Positions 1-9,606 of a DNA stretch of 64,000 bases are shown piece after piece (position 1 is the first letter of the stretch; each line of letters starts with the position of its first letter). The notes under the pieces are model-generated. The model was not told the origin of the DNA. It was given only the letters and a program-made list of their open reading frames with translations, and searched no databases. The position numbers and the translations under genes were made by a program. The stretch covers positions 51,676-115,675 of the forward strand of contig NZ_PDHM01000024.1 in the NCBI RefSeq assembly GCF_002573715.1. The letters are read 5' to 3'. Source of the stretch: Paenibacillus sp. EZ-K15 (GTDB taxonomy: Bacteria > Bacillota > Bacilli > Paenibacillales > Paenibacillaceae).

Positions 1-65
1 TATTTCAGCCCTTCTGCAAGGGCGCGGCCCTTCCACACGTCATTCTCTTGAAACACAAATGGCAT
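1..65 (-). CDS. Possible 5' end of a gene running off the left edge
   Basis: On the minus strand an ATG at 65 opens a frame that stays open to the edge and reads MPFVFQENDVWKGRALAEG followed by a few more residues. The composition is protein-like, but no clear ribosome site precedes it and only about 21 codons are visible. Product unknown. It would be divergent from the gene starting at 204. It could equally be chance. Confidence 0.3.
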   Translation of the reverse strand, partial: MPFVFQENDVWKGRALAEGLK

Positions 66-203
66 ACATCCAATCATTATCAGTTTTACAAACCTTTCCT
101 CTTTTTATCCAAAGTCTGCTTATTTTGTTTGAATCCTTGCCATGATGTTTTTTCCTGCATGGAAAAGAGGTACAATAAGAGGATAAGGAGGCGAGATCAT
201 ACC

Positions 204-1334
204 ATGAAAATTACATTTATTGAACCAACACCGAGCCCGAACTCCATGATGCTTCACCTTAACGAAACGCTAGAGTCCGGGATTCGCAGAACATATACAC
301 TGGACAACGAACGGTCGGCTCCCCCCTGGATCAGGCAATTGCTTCATATCCCGGGCGTAAAGAGCGTCTTTCATACCCTTGATTTCATTGCGCTCGACCG
401 TAAAGGCAACGCCGATTGGCCTTCCATTCTGGGCGCCGTTCAGGAAATATTCGGTCAGGAGGGCCTTGCGGCCGGACTCCAAGAAGGTGCGGATGATATC
501 GCTTTTGGAGAGGCTCAAGTATTCGTGCAGTATTTCCGGAATATTCCGATGCAAATTCGTGTCAAAAGCGGGAATCAGGAAGAACGCATCGGTCTGTCGG
601 AGCGCTTCGCCAAAGCGGTAGCCGCGGTGGGAACCACGACGCTCATCAAGGAGCGCAAGCTCAAGGAGTACGGCGTGCGCTACGGCCAGCTGGAAGGCAT
701 CGCCCGTGACGTAGAGCAGGAGCTTGAAGCTGCCTTCCCGCAGGAGCGCCTCGATAAGGTCGTTGCCCAGGCGATTGCCCACGGTGCCAGCGACGAGGAT
801 TTCGTCGAGCAGCGCCGGAAGCTGAGTGACGAGGAAACCGAAGCCGCGCTGCAGAATGAGGACTGGCGCGTCCGTTATGCCGCGTTGGATGCACTAGAGC
901 CATCCGAGAAGCATATTCCGCTTCTCCGCCAAGCGCTTCGGGATCCGAAGATGCAGATCCGCCGGCTGGTCGTCGTCTACTTGGGCGATCTTCGCACCCC
1001 TGAAGCGATGGAGCTCCTATATGAAGCCATGCGCGACGAAACACCGGCCGTTCGCCGTACCGCAGGCGATACGCTGTCCGATATCGGCGATGCTGCCGCT
1101 ACCCCGGTCATGATCGAATCTTTGAAAGACAGCAGCAAAATCGTACGCTGGCGTGCGGCCCGTTTCCTGTATGAAGTAGGTACCGAGGAAGCCCGCTCCG
1201 CCCTGGAGGAAGCCGCCGACGATCCGGAATTCGAGGTTAGTCTGCAGGCACGAATGGCACTGGAACGCATCGAATCCGGCGAAGAAGCTGCCGGAACCGT
1301 CTGGCAGCAAATGGCCAAACGGAATCAATCGTAA
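204..1334 (+). CDS. cvfC: Conserved virulence factor C-like protein (Nfu N-terminal domain plus HEAT repeats)
   Basis: I place the start at the ATG at 204 because AAGGAGG lies just upstream; a longer in-frame reading from 48 has no ribosome site and an unlikely Cys/Phe-rich leader. The protein is 376 aa, close to the staphylococcal CvfC family size. Residues 1-85 resemble the Nfu/NifU N-terminal scaffold domain. The middle is charged and helical. The C-terminal third holds at least three HEAT/PBS-lyase-like repeats, with repeated LLxxAlrDp and VRrxAaxxL patterns, suggesting a protein-binding solenoid. CvfC was named from a staphylococcal virulence screen and its biochemical role is not settled. 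No Fe-S CxxC is visible. Probably monocistronic, since the next gene has its own riboswitch leader. Confidence 0.8.
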   Translation: MKITFIEPTPSPNSMMLHLNETLESGIRRTYTLDNERSAPPWIRQLLHIPGVKSVFHTLDFIALDRKGNADWPSILGAVQEIFGQEGLAAGLQEGADDIAFGEAQVFVQYFRNIPMQIRVKSGNQEERIGLSERFAKAVAAVGTTTLIKERKLKEYGVRYGQLEGIARDVEQELEAAFPQERLDKVVAQAIAHGASDEDFVEQRRKLSDEETEAALQNEDWRVRYAALDALEPSEKHIPLLRQALRDPKMQIRRLVVVYLGDLRTPEAMELLYEAMRDETPAVRRTAGDTLSDIGDAAATPVMIESLKDSSKIVRWRAARFLYEVGTEEARSALEEAADDPEFEVSLQARMALERIESGEEAAGTVWQQMAKRNQS

Positions 1335-1454
1335 TCGTATCAGCAGGACCACCTTCATACCGTAAAATTTAACCATTGCCTCTGACATGGGATGTGATTT
1401 ATACTAGGACTCTCTTGTTAGAATTGAATATATAGATAGCCTCATCATTCCAAG

Positions 1455-1631
1455 ATGAGGTAGAGGTTGCAGACATGATCAGTAGTTGTGCCGAGGCGAA
1501 GAGAAGCCGGTGAAGCACAGTGAAAGGCATGAATGCCGAAGTGCAGGGTATACTCTTGTATTCTGTGCTGGGGCCGTTGTCGAAAGAGACGGAACTGTCA
1601 CGGGGATTTCCCCGTGTTGAGCTATCTTCAT
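1455..1631 (+). promoter_or_regulatory. Lysine riboswitch (L box)
   Basis: The leader of the downstream permease has the L-box conserved elements in order: TAGAGGTTGC in the 5' part of P1/J, AGTAG, GCCGAGGCGAAG, a TGCTGGGG-like element and a closing CTATCTTCATGG. The two ends (about 1455-1463 and 1622-1631) pair to form P1 with one bulge. A strong terminator follows 24 bases later. Bound lysine should stabilise the aptamer and favour termination, so the permease is expressed when lysine is scarce. This fits the AAT-family lysine permease identity of the gene that follows. Confidence 0.9.
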
Positions 1632-1654
1632 GGAGGGTATGATGCGGATACGAT

Positions 1655-1690
1655 AAAGACCGCAGGTATAATACCTGCGGTCTTTTTGTT
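1655..1690 (+). terminator. Riboswitch-controlled intrinsic terminator
   Basis: A perfect 15-bp inverted repeat (AAAGACCGCAGGTAT / ATACCTGCGGTCTTT) is followed by a T tract. It lies between the lysine aptamer and the permease start and is the expected expression platform. Confidence 0.92.
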
Positions 1691-1745
1691 CTAACAGGGT
1701 ATATTTTAAATATCATTTCTTAATGTATAGAAGGAGTGTTCGATC

Positions 1746-3194
1746 TTGAATCGCAAAAAAGCACCAGCTGCTTCGCTGAAGCAGAGCTTTAAAGCCCGTC
1801 ATATGACCATGATCGCCCTTGGCGGATCGATCGGTACCGGCCTGTTTCTGGCGAGCGGAACGGCCATCGCCTCTGCCGGCCCAGGCGGAGCGCTTATCGC
1901 TTATGCCGCGGTTGGCCTCATGGTTTACTTTCTGATGACCAGCCTGGGCGAGCTCGCTACGTATCTTCCGGATTCCGGCTCGTTCAGCACCTACGCCTCC
2001 CGGTTTGTCAGCCCTGCCTTCGGATTTGCCGTCGGCTGGAACTTCTGGTACAACTGGGCTGTTACCATCGCCGCCGAGCTCGCGGCGGCCACGGTTATTA
2101 TTAAATTTTGGTTCCCGGACAGCCCGTCATTTCTGTGGAGTCTTCTGTTCCTGGCGATTATGTTCGGCTTAAACTTTCTATCCGCCAAAGGATACGGCGA
2201 ATCGGAATATTGGTTTGCTATCATTAAGGTTGCAACCGTCATTATCTTCCTCATCATCGGTGTCATGATGATATTCGGTATTCTTGGCGGTGAAGCCGTT
2301 GGATTCAGCACCTTTAACCTAGGCGATGGGCCGGTACACGGCGGGTTCTTCGCGCTGGTCGGCGTGTTCATGGCTGCCGGCTTCTCCTTCCAGGGAACCG
2401 AGCTGATCGGGGTCGCAGCCGGCGAGAGCGAAAATCCGAGAAAACATGTCCCTAAAGCCATCCGTCAAGTGTTCTGGCGCATCCTGATCTTCTATATTTT
2501 CGCTATTTTTGTCATCGGCATGCTGATCCCTTACACCCACCCGAGCTTGCTTCAATCCGGGGTCGATAATATCGGAGTCAGCCCTTTCACGCTGGTGTTT
2601 GAGAAGGCCGGGCTTGCCTTTGCCGCATCTGTCATGAATGCCGTTATTCTAAGCTCCGTGCTGTCGGCAGGCAACTCGGGGATGTATGCTTCAACCCGTG
2701 TCCTGTATGCCATGGCGAAACAAGGAATGGCTCCGAGATGGCTGAGCCGCCTGAACAGTCGCGGCGTACCGGTTGCGGCTCTAATCGTAACCTCTGCCGT
2801 AGGTATGCTGGCCTTCCTGGCCTCCTTCTTCGGCGATGGCGTGGTATACGTGTGGCTCCTGAATGCCTCCGGGATGTGCGGATTCATTAACTGGCTGGCC
2901 ATTGCCGTGAGTCATTACCGCTTCCGCAAAGCTTATGTCGCCCAAGGTAAAGACCTGAAGGAGCTGCCGTTCCGTGCACGCTGGTTCCCCTTCGGTCCCA
3001 TCTTCGCCTTCCTGCTCTGTCTTGTAGCCATTATCGGTCAAGGCAATTTCAGCGGGGAGATCGATTGGTTAACGATCATTGCCACTTATGTCAGCATTCC
3101 GTTGTTCCTCTCCATCTGGTTCGGCTACCGCTTGATTAAGAAGAGCCACGTCGTGCCATTGGACGAGTGCGATTTAAGCACGAACGTCAAATAA
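1746..3194 (+). CDS. lysP: Amino acid permease, probably lysine-specific (AAT/APC family)
   Basis: A 482-aa membrane protein starting with TTG at 1746, preceded by GAAGGAG. The N-terminal signature MTMIALGGSIGTGLF and the ASAGPGGA loop are typical of the AAT branch of the APC superfamily, and about 12 hydrophobic segments span the sequence to a short polar C-terminus. AAT permeases import amino acids by proton symport. The lysine riboswitch in its leader points to lysine as substrate, matching LysP homologues. It stands alone as a single-gene transcript with its own terminator. Function is secure at family level; lysine specificity rests on the riboswitch. Confidence 0.9.
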   Translation: MNRKKAPAASLKQSFKARHMTMIALGGSIGTGLFLASGTAIASAGPGGALIAYAAVGLMVYFLMTSLGELATYLPDSGSFSTYASRFVSPAFGFAVGWNFWYNWAVTIAAELAAATVIIKFWFPDSPSFLWSLLFLAIMFGLNFLSAKGYGESEYWFAIIKVATVIIFLIIGVMMIFGILGGEAVGFSTFNLGDGPVHGGFFALVGVFMAAGFSFQGTELIGVAAGESENPRKHVPKAIRQVFWRILIFYIFAIFVIGMLIPYTHPSLLQSGVDNIGVSPFTLVFEKAGLAFAASVMNAVILSSVLSAGNSGMYASTRVLYAMAKQGMAPRWLSRLNSRGVPVAALIVTSAVGMLAFLASFFGDGVVYVWLLNASGMCGFINWLAIAVSHYRFRKAYVAQGKDLKELPFRARWFPFGPIFAFLLCLVAIIGQGNFSGEIDWLTIIATYVSIPLFLSIWFGYRLIKKSHVVPLDECDLSTNVK

Positions 3195-3211
3195 TATAGA
3201 CCAGACATACC

Positions 3212-3257
3212 AAAAGCAGCCTCCCTCCCATACTTGGGAACGGAAGCTGCTTTTTTT
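3212..3257. terminator. Intrinsic terminator, probably bidirectional
   Basis: AAAGCAGCTTCC-type stem (AAAAGCAGCC...GGAAGCTGCTTTTTTT) sits between the convergent permease and transglutaminase-like genes, with T-rich flanks in the plus direction and A-rich flank for the minus direction. Confidence 0.8.
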
Positions 3258-3269
3258 GATGCGGACATA

Positions 3270-4412
3270 TTACCAAATAATCTGCACTCTCAGATCATCG
3301 GTGTTCTCAAACGCATGATGATAGTATTGGATGGAGCCGAGATTGCTCTTCATCTGCAATTGCTGGAGCACATTCACAAGCTCTCGCTCGCTGCCGTCGA
3401 ACCGGAACACCAGCTTCTGGCTGCCTTCAGCCTTTGCAGCTTTAACCAATGGTTGGAGCTGCGTGTAGGAGCTGACGATGGAACGGGCATCATAGAGCTG
3501 ATATTCCAGATCCCGTTTCAATTGTTCGTATACTCCGGCTCTCGAACGATCCTTTACGGCAAGCCCTGACAGCGTGTTGCGGTAAAGGGTGCTCGCCTTC
3601 GGATAGGATTTGACCCAGGTATGATCACGGCCCATCTGTTCATCCGTCCGGAGGTAGTACGTATAGGATACCTCGTTGTCCCGATCCGGCACAGGATCGT
3701 TCCACGTCGTGTCCAGATGGTACCATTTGCCGTCCAGAAGGACCAGATTCCAGGCATGGAGCTGGCCCTTCGGATTATCGGAGGCATAAGCCGTCCCCTC
3801 CACAATTTTGTTCTGGATTCCGGCTTCCTTGAGCAGTTTATGCGTTAACAGGGAATAGCCCTGGCATACTGTGCTTCCGGTGTAGAGCCCGTCATAGGCC
3901 GTATATTTCGTAAGCGTGGTATCGTATTTCAAGTTCCGGACAACCCAATCATGGATGGCTTTCACCTTCTCATGATCATTCATGCCCGGCTTGACGATCT
4001 GCTTCAAAATGCTGTCGGCATTCTGGTTCACATAGTTCGTCTGCTCCGCAGTTTCGCGATAACTCAACCGAACCGTGACATTGGCGGAACTGGATGTCCC
4101 ACGATAGTCGTAGCTATAACTAGCGATGGTGTAGTGAATATAGGGATCACTGGCCATCGCCTGATCAAGTGCATCTTTAAGCTGCGATTTCAGCGATTGG
4201 GTCTCGCCCTGGTAAACAAAACGCACCGTCGACTGCCTGTCGCTCATCGCTGTCAGCAGTTTTTGCTGAATCCCATTGACCGACTTTACGACCGCTTTGT
4301 TGGAAGTGGCATAGACATCACTGAGATTAGCTGGTTCAGGTACTGCTGCAACGGTTACCGCCAAAGACCCTATGAACAGTAATTTAACGATTGTTCCTCG
4401 GCTTCGTTTCAT
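3270..4412 (-). CDS. Exported transglutaminase-like (cysteine protease-fold) protein
   Basis: A 380-aa protein with an N-terminal signal (basic MKRSRG, then a hydrophobic stretch to about residue 24). The central domain has the transglutaminase-superfamily triad: Cys183 in TVCQGYS, His219 in HAWN and Asp234 in HLDTTWNDP. Such domains in Firmicutes usually act as peptidases or remodelling enzymes outside the cell; substrate unknown. The N-terminal 130 residues and the C-terminal 90 residues are not recognised. It lies about 100 bp downstream of the YcdB/SLH gene on the same strand and may be cotranscribed. Confidence 0.85.
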   Translation of the reverse strand: MKRSRGTIVKLLFIGSLAVTVAAVPEPANLSDVYATSNKAVVKSVNGIQQKLLTAMSDRQSTVRFVYQGETQSLKSQLKDALDQAMASDPYIHYTIASYSYDYRGTSSSANVTVRLSYRETAEQTNYVNQNADSILKQIVKPGMNDHEKVKAIHDWVVRNLKYDTTLTKYTAYDGLYTGSTVCQGYSLLTHKLLKEAGIQNKIVEGTAYASDNPKGQLHAWNLVLLDGKWYHLDTTWNDPVPDRDNEVSYTYYLRTDEQMGRDHTWVKSYPKASTLYRNTLSGLAVKDRSRAGVYEQLKRDLEYQLYDARSIVSSYTQLQPLVKAAKAEGSQKLVFRFDGSERELVNVLQQLQMKSNLGSIQYYHHAFENTDDLRVQIIW

Positions 4413-4519
4413 CGGTACACCCGCCCTTCATCTTCCTCATCCGTATGCACCATTATTGTAACACATAACATCAGGGCTTAAGGGTTCTAGTTTTGTCGAC
4501 CGGGCACGAATATCAAATA

Positions 4520-6871
4520 CTACCAATAAAATGAGGACAGGAAGGAATCGCTACGTCCCGCCAGCTTCGACATGCGGACCAGTACCTCTGCAGCCTCCGC
4601 TCGCGTCACCTCACGCCCCGGCAAGAACTTGCCATCAACTGCCGGCAGAAGACCCAGCTTGAGAGCAATCAGGGCTGCTCCTTTGTTAGTGATGGCGTCG
4701 GCATCCGATATCCCTTGCACGTCAGTTGGAAGGATAAAGGCTTTGGACAGCTTCTCATAATTCAGGATGCGGGTCAGCGAGCTTGCCAATTCATCCCTTG
4801 TCAGCTTGCCGTCCAGCTGCAGCGGGCTGTCCGGATCATAAGGGATCCAGTTCTGACCGATTAGCACCTGAATGGCCTGGTAATACGGATGGTCCGGCTG
4901 CAAGCCTGCATATGGATCCATGGTAGATCTTCCATACAGCTGCTCATAGGACGGGCTTACCGAAGCCGCCACCAGCTGATACCATTCGCCAAGGGAAATC
5001 TGGCGATCCGGGTACACCTTTCCGTCCTTGTCCGGAACCAGCACCCGATATTTCACCAGCTCCTTAAGAGCCGCTTCCGCATAATGCCCCGTCGTATCGG
5101 TAACCGCCGGAATATCCTTGCGGCTCATTTCGGGCATGATATCGCGCCATTCCCCGCTCTTGGCATCAAGCGGTACCGTAATGCCGCCGAAGGCCGCCTT
5201 TTTATGTGTCGGATAATAAATCAGCTTAATGAAAGGCTTCATAACCTCATTACCGGCCATTGAGTAGCCACCGTAGTAACCGTATTTCAACTTCAGATCA
5301 ATTTCTTCCAGATATTTAGCTCTTGCCTGCTCCGCACTGATGGCCGGTTTTGCATCCGTTGGCAGTTTGGACAGAACGGCGTCCGAATTCACGCTAAAGC
5401 CCTGGATTTGCCCATTGGCCTCCATCGTGAGGCTCAGGGAATCACCCATGACGCGAATATCACCGACATAGCGTTGGAATGAAAATTGGTAGCTGAGGGT
5501 TTTAGTGTCTTTGCCCATTTTATCAACCGATGTCAGCTTCCATTCCTCGGCAGCATGCGGTACCAGCTTGCTTACCGTCTCGAATGCGAGATCCTGCGCA
5601 GCCTGCTGCGAAATCGGGTTCTTCACTTCCGCAGCCTCGGCCCGGTCAAAACGATATCGGTTGTACGAGTAAATCTGCCCGGTCCTGGCGTCCACCTCTG
5701 CGGATACCGTCTCCCCTCCGCCCATGGCGGAGAGCTTATTTTCGCCCCAACTTATGTTCCACGTCTTAACCTCGCTGTTGTTCCATCTTGTACCCAGTCT
5801 CTTGGATTCGGTCTTTAAACCCGACGGGAGCTTGATCTGCGATTCCACCCATATGGCTGCTGCCTCTCCGCCAGCGAATGGAGCGGTGATTGGCTTAAAG
5901 GTTTCTTTGGATGCCGGAATCGCGCCGTTCTCAACCGAGGTAAGCCCGCTCTCTTCCCCTGAGAAACTAATGAACTTGCCTGTATTGGCATCCAGTGAAT
6001 TGCCTGATTGATCATTAGGTATGTAACCTAAGAAATAATTGCCTTTGGCGTTGTTATATAAATTATCAGGTACATAGGCCAAGGATACCTGGAACTGATC
6101 TTCAAACACTTTACGGATGGAGGCCTCATTCCATTTCGGTGTGGATGAAGGAAACTCCTCATTGATTTGATTGCGGGAATAGTTAACGGTATTGCCCTGT
6201 CCGTCAAGCGTGATCGAGATGCTATTCACATCCGATTCAATCCCGTTCACCGAGGTCTGAAAATAAAACTCAAACCGCGGCGGGCTGAACAATGCCGTCT
6301 GCATCCCAAGATAAGCCTCATTCTCCTTAAGCTCACTCGTCTTCACATCCGATACATGGCTGCCGATCCATTTCAGCGCCTTCTCCTTGGCTGCTTCCCG
6401 GGTTAATACCGGTTTGTCGCTACCAGGGTTCATCAAAGAATGAGGGATATAAATGTTAAGAAGTTCCCCCGTGACCGCATTGACCTGGGCATTGAAGCCG
6501 GAGCTTGAGTTCCCTTTGGTCAGTACCATTTGCAGATCCCAAGCAAGCGCGCTCGATCTCATGCCATCATTCTCCAGGAACTGCACGTTCGACACTTTCA
6601 CGTACTTGAGCTCCGGGAAAGCCTTCTTAATGATGTCTTCCGCCTGCTTGGATGAAATTTTTGCGCCCTTCGGTATTTCGTTATCCGTTACGCTTTCCGA
6701 ACCGGTGTTATCGCTGCTAGTCACGGTAGTTACCGTATCGGATACAACGATTCCGCTGCCCGGAACGGAATTGTCTCCCCATACCGGCTGCGCCAAACAT
6801 AGCATGGCTGTAGCCGTAACCGCGCACACGGTCTTTTTTACCCTTACCTTCTTCTTACCCGATGGATTCAC
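4520..6871 (-). CDS. Exported YcdB/YcdC-domain protein with C-terminal SLH repeats
   Basis: A 783-aa protein. The start is GTG at 6871, supported by GAAGGGA nine bases upstream. A signal peptide covers about residues 1-32 (KKKVRVKK then hydrophobic, ending near VWG). The middle has repeated PepSY-like/YcdB modules with ITREQA-like helices and GKI.Y or GQIYSYNR strands (for example VDARTGQIYSYN). From about residue 590 there are three SLH-like repeats (AEAALKELVKYRVL, YYQAIQVLIGQNWI, AALIALKLGLLP) with T-R-x-E signatures, which normally anchor proteins to pyruvylated wall polymers. The precise function of the YcdB family is unknown; a wall-bound regulatory or inhibitor role is an inference. 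Confidence 0.85.
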   Translation of the reverse strand: MNPSGKKKVRVKKTVCAVTATAMLCLAQPVWGDNSVPGSGIVVSDTVTTVTSSDNTGSESVTDNEIPKGAKISSKQAEDIIKKAFPELKYVKVSNVQFLENDGMRSSALAWDLQMVLTKGNSSSGFNAQVNAVTGELLNIYIPHSLMNPGSDKPVLTREAAKEKALKWIGSHVSDVKTSELKENEAYLGMQTALFSPPRFEFYFQTSVNGIESDVNSISITLDGQGNTVNYSRNQINEEFPSSTPKWNEASIRKVFEDQFQVSLAYVPDNLYNNAKGNYFLGYIPNDQSGNSLDANTGKFISFSGEESGLTSVENGAIPASKETFKPITAPFAGGEAAAIWVESQIKLPSGLKTESKRLGTRWNNSEVKTWNISWGENKLSAMGGGETVSAEVDARTGQIYSYNRYRFDRAEAAEVKNPISQQAAQDLAFETVSKLVPHAAEEWKLTSVDKMGKDTKTLSYQFSFQRYVGDIRVMGDSLSLTMEANGQIQGFSVNSDAVLSKLPTDAKPAISAEQARAKYLEEIDLKLKYGYYGGYSMAGNEVMKPFIKLIYYPTHKKAAFGGITVPLDAKSGEWRDIMPEMSRKDIPAVTDTTGHYAEAALKELVKYRVLVPDKDGKVYPDRQISLGEWYQLVAASVSPSYEQLYGRSTMDPYAGLQPDHPYYQAIQVLIGQNWIPYDPDSPLQLDGKLTRDELASSLTRILNYEKLSKAFILPTDVQGISDADAITNKGAALIALKLGLLPAVDGKFLPGREVTRAEAAEVLVRMSKLAGRSDSFLSSFYW

Positions 6872-7114
6872 TTGATTCGCTCCCTTCCATTACTTGAACC
6901 TAACCATGTCTTACTTACACATGATGATATCCTTAACAAGTGCCTGTACACGGCAGCAATGACATAACCAAGCTACCTAAATAATACCATAACTTGTCTA
7001 TATATTCCTTATGTAGTAAGCTTCCGAAACATAACCTGCATAGTTAAGGATGAACAAAGTGTAACTATTTCGATCCCGCTTCTTGCGAATGGGGAATTCC
7101 CTTTCGAACACATC

Positions 7115-7744
7115 TTAACCAAGCCGCGCCGCTTCAACAAAAGCCGCAGTGCGACGCTTGATCTCCTCCATATTGCCGGACACGAGGGCATCCTGCGGAA
7201 GCAGCGCGCTGCCTAAACCAACCGCTGCCGCGCCTGCATGAAAATAATCCGTAAGATTATCCAACGTAACTCCACCCGTTGCAAGCAGCGGAATGTGATT
7301 CAGCGGACCCTGAAGCTCCCGGATAAATGACAAGCCCAGACTGGCCATAGGAAACAGCTTCACGATCTCGGCCCCGGCTGCGTACGCCGCGACGATCTCC
7401 GTTGGCGTCATTGCCCCTGGCCATACATCAATTCCCTGCTCCAAAGCAAATTCGATGACGGAAAGATCCGTGTTCGGGGAAATCAGAAATTGAGCTCCGG
7501 CTGAGACCGCTTCCTTCGCCATCTCCACATCAAGCACGGTTCCCGCGCCTATATATACAGCGCCATCATAGCGAGTACGCCAATCCTGGATCATATGTAA
7601 AGCACCTTCCGTATTCATGGTCACTTCCATGAACCGGACTCCACCTTGGGTCAATCCTTCTCCTACGAAGTTCGCCTGTTCTCTCGTAATGCCCCGCACG
7701 ATGGCAACAATTTTCTCGCGTTTGAGTTCAGCTGTCAGTTTCAA
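7115..7744 (-). CDS. eda: KDPG/KHG aldolase (2-keto-3-deoxy-6-phosphogluconate aldolase)
   Basis: A 209-aa class I aldolase starting with TTG at 7744 behind GGGGG. Family marks: IVAIVRG at the N-terminus, FMEVTMNT (catalytic Glu region), YIGAGTVLD, AQFLISPN, WPGAMTPTEI and the Schiff-base lysine in IVKLFPM. The enzyme splits 2-keto-3-deoxy-6-phosphogluconate into pyruvate and glyceraldehyde 3-phosphate, or acts on related 2-keto-3-deoxy sugar phosphates. It follows xylB on the same strand but a strong terminator separates them, so it is probably not simply part of the xylose operon. No KDG kinase or dehydratase is visible nearby, so the actual substrate is open. Confidence 0.88.
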   Translation of the reverse strand: MKLTAELKREKIVAIVRGITREQANFVGEGLTQGGVRFMEVTMNTEGALHMIQDWRTRYDGAVYIGAGTVLDVEMAKEAVSAGAQFLISPNTDLSVIEFALEQGIDVWPGAMTPTEIVAAYAAGAEIVKLFPMASLGLSFIRELQGPLNHIPLLATGGVTLDNLTDYFHAGAAAVGLGSALLPQDALVSGNMEEIKRRTAAFVEAARLG

Positions 7745-7841
7745 TGTGTTCCCCCATTTCTATTTAAACTTCCGGCACGTTCCTAAATCGCAAGGGCCGT
7801 AACTTCAGCCTGCTTCAAGTATATGCGGTCCGAAGCGTTCA

Positions 7842-7888
7842 CGCAAAAAGAGCAGGCCCGGAAAACTGTCTTCCCGACCTGCTCTTTA
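7842..7888 (-). terminator. Terminator after xylB
   Basis: On the minus strand AAAGAGCAGG...CCTGCTCTTTTT forms a long stem with an inner CGGGAA/TTTTCCGG extension and a T tract, 13 bases after the xylB stop. Confidence 0.85.
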
Positions 7889-7900
7889 ACATCTATAAGG

Positions 7901-9397
7901 TTATCCGCGGAATTCAGACAGCTCTGCGCCGAGTTCACGCGTTGCTCCATATACGCTTTGATAGAGTCCAAACAATTTATCATAGGCCTGAACCGCCTGC
8001 GGATTCGGAGAATACGAGCGTGCCGGCCGCAAAAACGCCTTTGCGCAGTCCTGAAGGCTCGGGAACCAGCCGCAGCCGTAAGCTGCCAGCATCGCCGCAC
8101 CCATAGCCGGGCCCTGTTCGCTTTCCAGCTTCACGATTTCAGCATTAAACACGTCCGCCTGCATTTGCAGCCACGTTTCGTTCTTGGCGCCGCCCCCGAT
8201 GGAAATAACGCGGTCGATCCGCTTGCCGGATGCGCGGAGGATATCGATGGATTCGCGGAGAGAGAACGTAATCCCCTCGAGTACCGAACGTGCAAAGTGA
8301 GGCAGCTTATGTCCGGCGTCCATGCCAATGAAGCTGCCTCGGATGGTGGCATCCGGATGCGGCGTGCGTTCACCGACGATATACGGCGTGAACAGCAGCC
8401 CTCCGCTACCAGCCGGGATGCTTCCGATATCGCTCAACAGCGCGTCAAAGGAGACATCCGGCGCAAAGGTATCCTTGAACCAGGTCAGGCTGTATCCCGC
8501 TGCCAGGGTCACGCCCATGATATAGTAAGCGTCTTTCTCGCTATGATTAAAGAAATGGACCTTCCCTGCAAAATCCACCTCGCGACGCTCCTCATAGGAC
8601 AAGACCACGCCTGATGTACCAATACTGCACATCGTCTGCCCTTCTTCGAGAATGCCGGCGCCGATGGCGCCGCAGGCATTGTCCGCCCCGCCGGCAAATA
8701 CCTTCGTCTCTGGCAATAGAGCCGACTGCTTAGCGATCTCTGGAAGCAGAGTGCCGCACTCGTCGAAGGATTCGACCAACGGTGGGCATAAGGTGTGCGG
8801 CAGCTGGAAGGCATCCAGAATATCGGTGCTCCAAGTCTTGCCCGCCACATCCAGCAGCAGCGTTCCGGCTGCATCGGAATAGTCCATCGCGTATTGCCCA
8901 GTCAGGCGGAAACGCACATAATCTTTAGGCAGCAGGAACAGGGCAGCCTGTTCGAGCAGCTCCGGTTCAAACTCCTGCACCCATAGAATCTTGGGCAGGG
9001 TGAAACCTTCCAGCGCGCGATTGCGTGCAATCCCGAGTAGCTTCTCCTGCAGGGTCTCCTCGATGCGACGGCATTGCGCCGTTGTGCGCGTGTCATTCCA
9101 CAGAATGGCCGGTCGCAGCACTGCACCCTCACCGTCTACCAAGACCAGACCGTGCATCTGGCCGGAAAAGCTTAACCCCTCAACCTCGGATGGGTCAATG
9201 TTGTTTCCGTTCATTAATTGCCGTAACGACAATACCGTTTTGTCCACCCAATCCTCCGGTCGCTGCTCGCTGTATCCCGGCTTCGGCTGGCTCAGCGGAT
9301 ACGATTCCGAATGCTCGGCGACAACCTTGCCGCTGCGGTCCACCAGCACGGTCTTCACAGCACTGGTTCCCAAATCAACTCCGATAACGTAACTCAT
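7901..9397 (-). CDS. xylB: Xylulokinase
   Basis: A 498-aa FGGY-family kinase phosphorylating D-xylulose to xylulose 5-phosphate for the pentose phosphate pathway. Visible marks: N-terminal VIGVDLGTSAVKTVL phosphate-binding loop, SFSGQMHGLV, ILWNDTRT, the GGADNACGAIG segment and the C-terminal ISIGGGAKN plus GPAMGAAMLAA signatures. The length equals the usual XylB length. ATG start with AGGAGG seven to eight bases upstream. It follows xylA by about 210 bp containing a hairpin, so the two genes are probably cotranscribed with attenuated or processed read-through. Confidence 0.95.
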   Translation of the reverse strand: MSYVIGVDLGTSAVKTVLVDRSGKVVAEHSESYPLSQPKPGYSEQRPEDWVDKTVLSLRQLMNGNNIDPSEVEGLSFSGQMHGLVLVDGEGAVLRPAILWNDTRTTAQCRRIEETLQEKLLGIARNRALEGFTLPKILWVQEFEPELLEQAALFLLPKDYVRFRLTGQYAMDYSDAAGTLLLDVAGKTWSTDILDAFQLPHTLCPPLVESFDECGTLLPEIAKQSALLPETKVFAGGADNACGAIGAGILEEGQTMCSIGTSGVVLSYEERREVDFAGKVHFFNHSEKDAYYIMGVTLAAGYSLTWFKDTFAPDVSFDALLSDIGSIPAGSGGLLFTPYIVGERTPHPDATIRGSFIGMDAGHKLPHFARSVLEGITFSLRESIDILRASGKRIDRVISIGGGAKNETWLQMQADVFNAEIVKLESEQGPAMGAAMLAAYGCGWFPSLQDCAKAFLRPARSYSPNPQAVQAYDKLFGLYQSVYGATRELGAELSEFRG

Positions 9398-9537
9398 CTA
9401 AATCCTCCTTCGTCTCCTCATGAACCGAACATGAAAACATCGTTGGTATTTCCCCCCGGGCTCACGATGCGTGATCCGGAGCATGCTTGGATGGCTGTCG
9501 ACCCTAGCTCGCTATAGTTTCCTGTTTGAAATAAGTA

Positions 9538-9564
9538 CACCGGCTTCCCTGAAGGGAGCCGGTG
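9538..9564 (-). terminator. Intercistronic hairpin between xylA and xylB
   Basis: CACCGGCTCCC / GGGAAGCCGGTG pairs around a short loop. On the minus strand it follows the xylA stop by about 40 bases but has only a weak T-rich tail, so partial terminator or mRNA-processing element are both possible. Confidence 0.55.
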
Positions 9565-9606
9565 AAGGTTTGGATTTCATGGTACAAGCACTAAAACGTG
9601 TATCGA

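Noticed and set aside
1399-1716. A 105-codon minus-strand frame over the permease leader
   Set aside because: It lies entirely over the lysine riboswitch and terminator; its reading is a by-product of structured RNA sequence.
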